From the NCBI RefSeq assembly GCF_022953055.1, contig NZ_JALJEJ010000004.1, positions 248,001-312,000 of the forward strand: DNA of 64,000 nt, read 5' to 3'. Position 1 is the stretch's first letter. Each line of letters starts with the position of its first letter. Under the pieces are notes generated by a model. That model was not told where the DNA came from. It worked only from the letters and a program-made list of their open reading frames with translations, and searched no databases. Made by a program: the position numbers and the translations under genes. Origin of the DNA: Mucilaginibacter straminoryzae. Its GTDB lineage: Bacteria > Bacteroidota > Bacteroidia > Sphingobacteriales > Sphingobacteriaceae. Positions 60,047-64,000 of the stretch are shown here, one piece after another.

Positions 60047-60706
60047 ATGGCTATTTACAGATTCAGGGTTACCTTTGAAGATTATGACGAAGTAATAAGG
60101 GAGATCGACGTTAAGTCTAACCAGACTTTTGCTGATCTGCACCAGGCAATACATAAATCAACCGGCTACAACCCTGATTATTCTTCCTCGTTTTACGTCA
60201 GTAACGACCAATGGACCAAAGGCGAAGAAATTGCCTATAAACCCTCCCAACGTAAAATAGACCGTGGTGTAGCGCTAATGGAGAACGCAAAGCTGAGTAG
60301 CTTTATTGATGATCCGCACCAAAAATTCTACTATACCTTTAATTTCGACCGCCCGTTTGACTTTCATGTGGAGCTGGTTAAAATATTAGCCGACGCGCCT
60401 GGGACAGAATATCCTGTGGTAGTAAGAAGTGTTGGCGAAGCGCCAAAGCAGTTTGGCAACGCCTTCAACCCAACGGTCTTACCGCCGACAAGCGAAGAGT
60501 TCGACTTCCTGAACGAAATGGAATATACCCCTGAAGATACCAGCGACTTTTCTGAAGTGAAGGATGATATGGACGAAGGCGAAGAGCATGGCCAGGAAGA
60601 TGAGCAGGAGGAAGAAGACGAATTCGGCGATGAATTTTCAGATAATGAAAACTTTGGCGATGACGAATTTGGCGGTGGCAGACGCGGAAACCACGACGAT
60701 TACTAG
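60047..60706 (+). CDS. pRiA4b ORF-3-like protein with acidic tail
   Basis: A 219-residue protein. Residues 1-145 match the pRiA4b ORF-3-like fold: IYRFRVTFEDYDEVIREIDVKSNQTFADLHQAIHKSTGY, then SSFYVSNDQWTKGEEI and KFYYTFNFDRPFDFHVELVKI. The tail (about 160-219) is very acidic, with runs of E and D, and ends GGGRRGNHDDY. It is often named 'IS1096 element passenger TnpR family', but nothing transposon-like is near. It lies between the CCA transferase and miaA, with its own -7 box. Function unknown; a role with tRNA or RNA is inference. Confidence 0.82.
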   Translation: MAIYRFRVTFEDYDEVIREIDVKSNQTFADLHQAIHKSTGYNPDYSSSFYVSNDQWTKGEEIAYKPSQRKIDRGVALMENAKLSSFIDDPHQKFYYTFNFDRPFDFHVELVKILADAPGTEYPVVVRSVGEAPKQFGNAFNPTVLPPTSEEFDFLNEMEYTPEDTSDFSEVKDDMDEGEEHGQEDEQEEEDEFGDEFSDNENFGDDEFGGGRRGNHDDY

Positions 60707-60737
60707 CGCCGGATAAAGGCATCGTTATTATCCTGCT

Positions 60738-61679
60738 ATGGATAAAACCAAAACATTGCTTGTTGTTGCCGGCCCTACAGCCGTAGGAAAAACTGCGGCT
60801 GCAATTGAACTGGCCCGCTATTTTCAAACAGAGATCATTTCGGCTGATTCCCGACAGTTCTATAAAGAAATGTCTATTGGTACGGCTAAACCCTCTCTGG
60901 AAGAACTCGCTGCAGCAAAGCATCATTTTATTGGCTCGCATAGCATTACTGAAACTTTTACCGTTGGCGATTTTGAACAGGATGCGTTAAAGGTAATCGA
61001 GCGGCTATTTGAAAATCATAACGTCGTGATCATGGCAGGTGGATCAGGGTTGTATGTCAGGGCTGTTTGTGAGGGGTTCGACGAGTTGCCATCCGCACCG
61101 CCTGAAGTAAGGGAAAATCTTAACCGGCAACTCCAGGAAAAAGGCATTACTTCCTTACAGGAAGATTTAGCAAAAGCAGATCCGGTTTACTTCCGTGAAG
61201 TCGACCTGAACAATCCCCAGCGTTTGATACGGGCATTGGAGGTGTATCAAAGTACCGGAAAACCTTTTTCATCCTACCGTAAGGAAAAGAAGCATACAAG
61301 GCCATTTCATATCGTGAAGATCGGTCTGACAATGCCACGTGAGCAACTTTACGACCGTATTAATCAAAGAGTAGAACTGATGATGGAGGATGGGCTGCTG
61401 GAAGAAGTGAAAGCCCTGCTACCCTATCGGCATTTGAACGCCCTACAAACCGTAGGCTACACCGAATTATTTGACTACCTGGATGGTAAAACAGATTTGC
61501 ATACAGCTGTAGAACTGATTAAACAACATACCAGGCAGTTTGCCAAAAGGCAGCTAACCTGGTTCAATAAAGATAAGGAGATCAGCTGGACTAATCCCCT
61601 TACCGATAATGTTGTAGCGTTGGCAGAAAAACTGATTAATCTTGCAGATTCATCAGGTACTGGCCATACCCGCTTTTAA
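60738..61679 (+). CDS. miaA: tRNA dimethylallyltransferase
   Basis: A 313-residue enzyme that adds a dimethylallyl group to A37 of tRNAs reading codons beginning with U. The P-loop is GPTAVGKT (12-19), followed by [38 protein letters not shown] and [15 protein letters not shown]. The C-terminal tRNA-binding part [20 protein letters not shown] is complete. The gene starts 31 bp after the pRiA4b-like gene. Its last 44 bases overlap the convergent rmlA gene. Confidence 0.95.
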   Translation: MDKTKTLLVVAGPTAVGKTAAAIELARYFQTEIISADSRQFYKEMSIGTAKPSLEELAAAKHHFIGSHSITETFTVGDFEQDALKVIERLFENHNVVIMAGGSGLYVRAVCEGFDELPSAPPEVRENLNRQLQEKGITSLQEDLAKADPVYFREVDLNNPQRLIRALEVYQSTGKPFSSYRKEKKHTRPFHIVKIGLTMPREQLYDRINQRVELMMEDGLLEEVKALLPYRHLNALQTVGYTELFDYLDGKTDLHTAVELIKQHTRQFAKRQLTWFNKDKEISWTNPLTDNVVALAEKLINLADSSGTGHTRF

Positions 61680-62496
61680 TATATTTTGCAGCCACTTCGT
61701 TTAGTTGCTCACGGGTGATGAACCCCCTGCGGTAAGCAACTTCTTCAATACAGCCAATCTTAGTAGCCTGTCTTTTTTCAATTACACGCACAAACTCCGT
61801 AGCATCGCTTAATGAATCAAATGTACCGGTATCCAACCAGGCTGTTCCCCTATCCATTACACCTACATGTAGGTTCCCTTGTGACAAATAGTACTTGTTG
61901 ACGTCTGTAATCTCATACTCTCCCCGTGGAGAGGGTTGGATGTTACGCGCAATCTCGATCACAGAATTATCGTAAAAGTACAAACCGGGCACCGCGTAAT
62001 TAGATTTAGGTTGCGTAGGCTTCTCTTCTATCGACAACGCAGTGAAAGATTTATCAAACTCCACCACGCCATAACGTTCAGGGTCTGCTACCTGGTAAGC
62101 AAAAATAGCGGCACCGTCCACATCATTAAAACTACGGATCAATTCGCCAAACCCGGATCCGTAGAAGATATTGTCCCCTAAGATCAAAGCAGCTTTATCA
62201 TCACCAATAAAATCAGCGCCGATCACAAAAGCTTGCGCAAGACCATTAGGCTTCTCCTGAACAGCGTACTCAAAACGGCAACCTAATTCAGCACCGTCGC
62301 CTAAAAGACGCTTAAAACCTGCATTATCTTCAGGGGTGGTAATGATCAATATCTCGCGGATGTCCGCCATCATCAAAACAGATAGCGGGTAGTAGATCAT
62401 GGGCTTATCATAGATTGGCATTAACTGCTTACTGATCGCCCTGGTAATAGGATATAAGCGGGTTCCGGACCCACCGGCTAATATAATTCCTTTCAT
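61636..62496 (-). CDS. rfbA: Glucose-1-phosphate thymidylyltransferase
   Basis: A 286-residue enzyme of dTDP-L-rhamnose synthesis, forming dTDP-glucose. The nucleotide motif is [20 protein letters not shown], with [34 protein letters not shown] and ERYGVVEFD. Length matches RmlA/RfbA. Its last 44 bases overlap the end of miaA on the other strand. It directly follows rfbD with a one-base overlap. rfbB and rfbC are not in the window but could lie beyond it. Confidence 0.94.
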   Translation of the reverse strand: MKGIILAGGSGTRLYPITRAISKQLMPIYDKPMIYYPLSVLMMADIREILIITTPEDNAGFKRLLGDGAELGCRFEYAVQEKPNGLAQAFVIGADFIGDDKAALILGDNIFYGSGFGELIRSFNDVDGAAIFAYQVADPERYGVVEFDKSFTALSIEEKPTQPKSNYAVPGLYFYDNSVIEIARNIQPSPRGEYEITDVNKYYLSQGNLHVGVMDRGTAWLDTGTFDSLSDATEFVRVIEKRQATKIGCIEEVAYRRGFITREQLNEVAAKYIKSGYGQYLMNLQD

Positions 62497-63350
62497 TATT
62501 TCAATGCATTAATACAAGCTATTAAACTATCCCTCCAATACGGAATCTCGAGCTTGAAAGTTGACTTTATTTTAGATTTGTCCATTACAGAAAAAGCCGG
62601 TCTGATGGCTTTGGTGATGTACTCGCTACTTTTGATCGGGTTAACTTTGATGTTAACTTCGGCAATATCAAATATACCTTTTGCAAAATCAAACCAGGAA
62701 GTTACCCCCTCGTTACTGTAGTGATAAATACCATACTGATGTTCATCGTGCTGGATTACGTTTAAAATTGCTGCTGCCAGATCAATAGCGTAAGTTGGCG
62801 TGCCCACCTGGTCGGCAATGACGTTCAACTCAGTTCGTTCAGCGCCAAGCTTCAGCATGGTTTTCACAAAATTGTTCCCAAATTCAGAATATAGCCAGCT
62901 GGTACGCAAAATATAATGCTTTTCCCATTCTGCTGTTATAGCCTGCTCGCCTTCCAGCTTGGTCAATCCGTACACGTTTACAGGGGTGGCAATGTCTTCT
63001 TCGGCCAGTAATTTCGGCACATTGCCGTCAAAAACAAAATCTGTAGATACGTGGACCAGCGTACAATCATAATTCCTGCAAAGTTTCGCCAGGTTTGCAG
63101 CGCCATCGCGGTTCACCTGCCGTGCAAGTTCTACCTCATCTTCTGCCTTATCAACAGCGGTGTAAGCCGCACAATTAATGGCATACTTTGGTTGGTACTT
63201 TTCAAACAATTGCTTTAGCCCTTCCTCATTCAGAATATTTGCATCCTTTTCCGTCGGAAATTCTATTTCGGAAAAATTTACCCGGTCTGCTACAGTTTTC
63301 AGGCAATGGCCTAACTGCCCTGAGCCTCCGAATACCAGAATCTTACCCAT
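62496..63350 (-). CDS. rfbD: dTDP-4-dehydrorhamnose reductase
   Basis: A 284-residue SDR-type reductase, the last step of dTDP-rhamnose synthesis. It begins [14 protein letters not shown] (Rossmann G-x-x-G-x-x-G), has [27 protein letters not shown], and the Y-x-x-x-K active site as YGLTKLEGE, then [19 protein letters not shown]. Normal length. It shares one base with rfbA, so they are one operon read from the right. Confidence 0.94.
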   Translation of the reverse strand: MGKILVFGGSGQLGHCLKTVADRVNFSEIEFPTEKDANILNEEGLKQLFEKYQPKYAINCAAYTAVDKAEDEVELARQVNRDGAANLAKLCRNYDCTLVHVSTDFVFDGNVPKLLAEEDIATPVNVYGLTKLEGEQAITAEWEKHYILRTSWLYSEFGNNFVKTMLKLGAERTELNVIADQVGTPTYAIDLAAAILNVIQHDEHQYGIYHYSNEGVTSWFDFAKGIFDIAEVNIKVNPIKSSEYITKAIRPAFSVMDKSKIKSTFKLEIPYWRDSLIACINALK

Positions 63351-63668
63351 TTAGTTGTAGTATGTTTTTATAGTTCTATGATGGTCATTTTTGATGTTTG
63401 CCTCGCTGCTTAATATTCATCGTCCACAGAAAGCGAATCTGAAAAGCACTTACCAGGCAGCATCGGCATTAGATAAGCACTATGCGAATTATCAATGTCG
63501 AATTTATAAATAAAATTTCGCACTTGTAGTATTCGTCTCCCTAAGGCATTTATAATCGAATTTTAATATACTTTTTTGTATAAAGAACATTACTTTAGTA
63601 AGTCGAAACTTTTACGCATCACTACTCAATAGGGGCTTAATTACATTGTTAACGCTTGTGAATGACTT
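63351..63668. other. Intergenic region, no gene seen
   Basis: These 318 bp lie between the divergent rfbD and the edge gene. I see no credible coding frame, and no clear TAnnTTTG box near either start. A short AT-rich inverted repeat, TATAC-TTTTTT-GTATA, lies near 63567. Confidence 0.5.
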
Positions 63669-64000
63669 ATGCGTAAGCTAAATATCCTTTTTTTATTTCT
63701 TCTCCTGCCAATAATTTGCTGTGCCCAAAACATGCAGGACACAAAAAAATACGGTTTTACTTTTTCGTTGTCGGCCCCGGCTTCAACCAGTGCCGGAGTT
63801 TTTGCTGAGGACGGCACCTTGCTAAAAACCTTATGGAGCGGTGTAAAGTACACTTCCGGACCGCATAAAGAAACCTGGGATGGTATGACAGACGATGGGA
63901 AAATAGCCCCTAAGGGGACATACACAGTGCGTGTTCTCAGTAATAACGTAGCCTATCAATGGGAAGGGGTTGTCGGCAATACTTCGGACTCCTTGTCCGG
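63669..64000 (+). CDS. Secreted protein with FlgD-like Ig domain, partial (cut by window edge)
   Basis: An open frame runs from ATG 63669 to the window end. The start RKLNILFLFLLLPIICCAQ is a signal peptide. The following sequence FSLSAPASTSAGVFAEDGTLLKTLWSG and DGMTDDGKIAPKGTYTVRVLSNN resembles FlgD-like/carbohydrate-binding Ig folds seen at the start of large secreted Bacteroidota proteins. A frame on the opposite strand covers the same bases but has no protein-like features. The end is not in the window. Confidence 0.75.
   Translation, partial: MRKLNILFLFLLLPIICCAQNMQDTKKYGFTFSLSAPASTSAGVFAEDGTLLKTLWSGVKYTSGPHKETWDGMTDDGKIAPKGTYTVRVLSNNVAYQWEGVVGNTSDSLS

Noticed and set aside
60047..60706. 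Transposon origin of the 'IS1096 passenger TnpR'-type gene
   Set aside because: No transposase, inverted ends or target duplication nearby, and the neighbours are housekeeping tRNA genes; the name is a database relic.
63641..63925. Minus-strand open frame of 94 codons at the window end
   Set aside because: It overlaps a plus-strand frame (63669 to the edge) with a clear signal peptide and Ig-like sequence; the minus frame has no family features and a low-complexity end.

Overview
The window comes from a Bacteroidota chromosome, most likely Sphingobacteriaceae (Mucilaginibacter/Pedobacter-like). The evidence is a type IX secretion C-terminal sorting domain protein, a GH130 enzyme, transketolase split into two genes, a TamA/TamB pair with a lipoprotein-type TamA, and repeated use of the Bacteroidota -7 promoter box TAnnTTTG a few bases upstream of start codons. 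No rRNA, tRNA, CRISPR array, prophage or full insertion sequence was recognised.

Layout. 0-5 kb: Crp/Fnr regulator, UbiA prenyltransferase, a DUF559 nuclease gene inside a perfect 31-bp inverted repeat, GTPase EngB, a VOC dioxygenase and the potassium transporter Kup. 5-15 kb: T9SS cargo protein, methyltransferase, FAH-family enzyme, M23 peptidase, peroxiredoxin, split transketolase, an ECF sigma factor with a six-repeat membrane protein and a Spy/CpxP-like protein, then a class III aminotransferase. 15-28.5 kb: a glycosyltransferase fused to an alpha/alpha-barrel-like domain, a second GT4, an SF1 helicase, FabF, an AlkB-like dioxygenase, an Xre/MbcA-RES toxin-antitoxin pair with two operator palindromes, a GH130 enzyme, a two-component system and a DUF58 protein. 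28.5-38 kb: thioredoxin, acyltransferase, dicarboxylate symporter, deaminase, OmpH/Skp-like lipoprotein, GyrB, an APC permease and a PadR operon with two paralogous membrane proteins. 38-50 kb: TamA and TamB, a GIY-YIG nuclease, a cluster of alternating repeats, and DnaE. 50-64 kb: SDR, two GNATs, a membrane protein, GT39, an S4 RNA-binding protein, DapD, a frameshifted four-helix-bundle gene, GT4, a tRNA-maturation run (Sua5/YrdC, CCA transferase, a pRiA4b-ORF3-like protein, MiaA), RmlA and RmlD, and the start of a secreted protein cut by the window edge.

Most genes are housekeeping or envelope functions. The points that stand out are: (i) three small accessory genes (DUF559, GIY-YIG, four-helix bundle), each bordered by its own family of short repeats, resembling gene-carrying repeat units; (ii) the sigma factor/repeat protein/CpxP-like module; (iii) the Xre-RES pair with two palindromes 21 bp apart; (iv) the PadR operon with a palindrome and duplicated HAAS-like membrane proteins; (v) an uncharacterised acidic-tailed protein embedded in a tRNA-maturation run.
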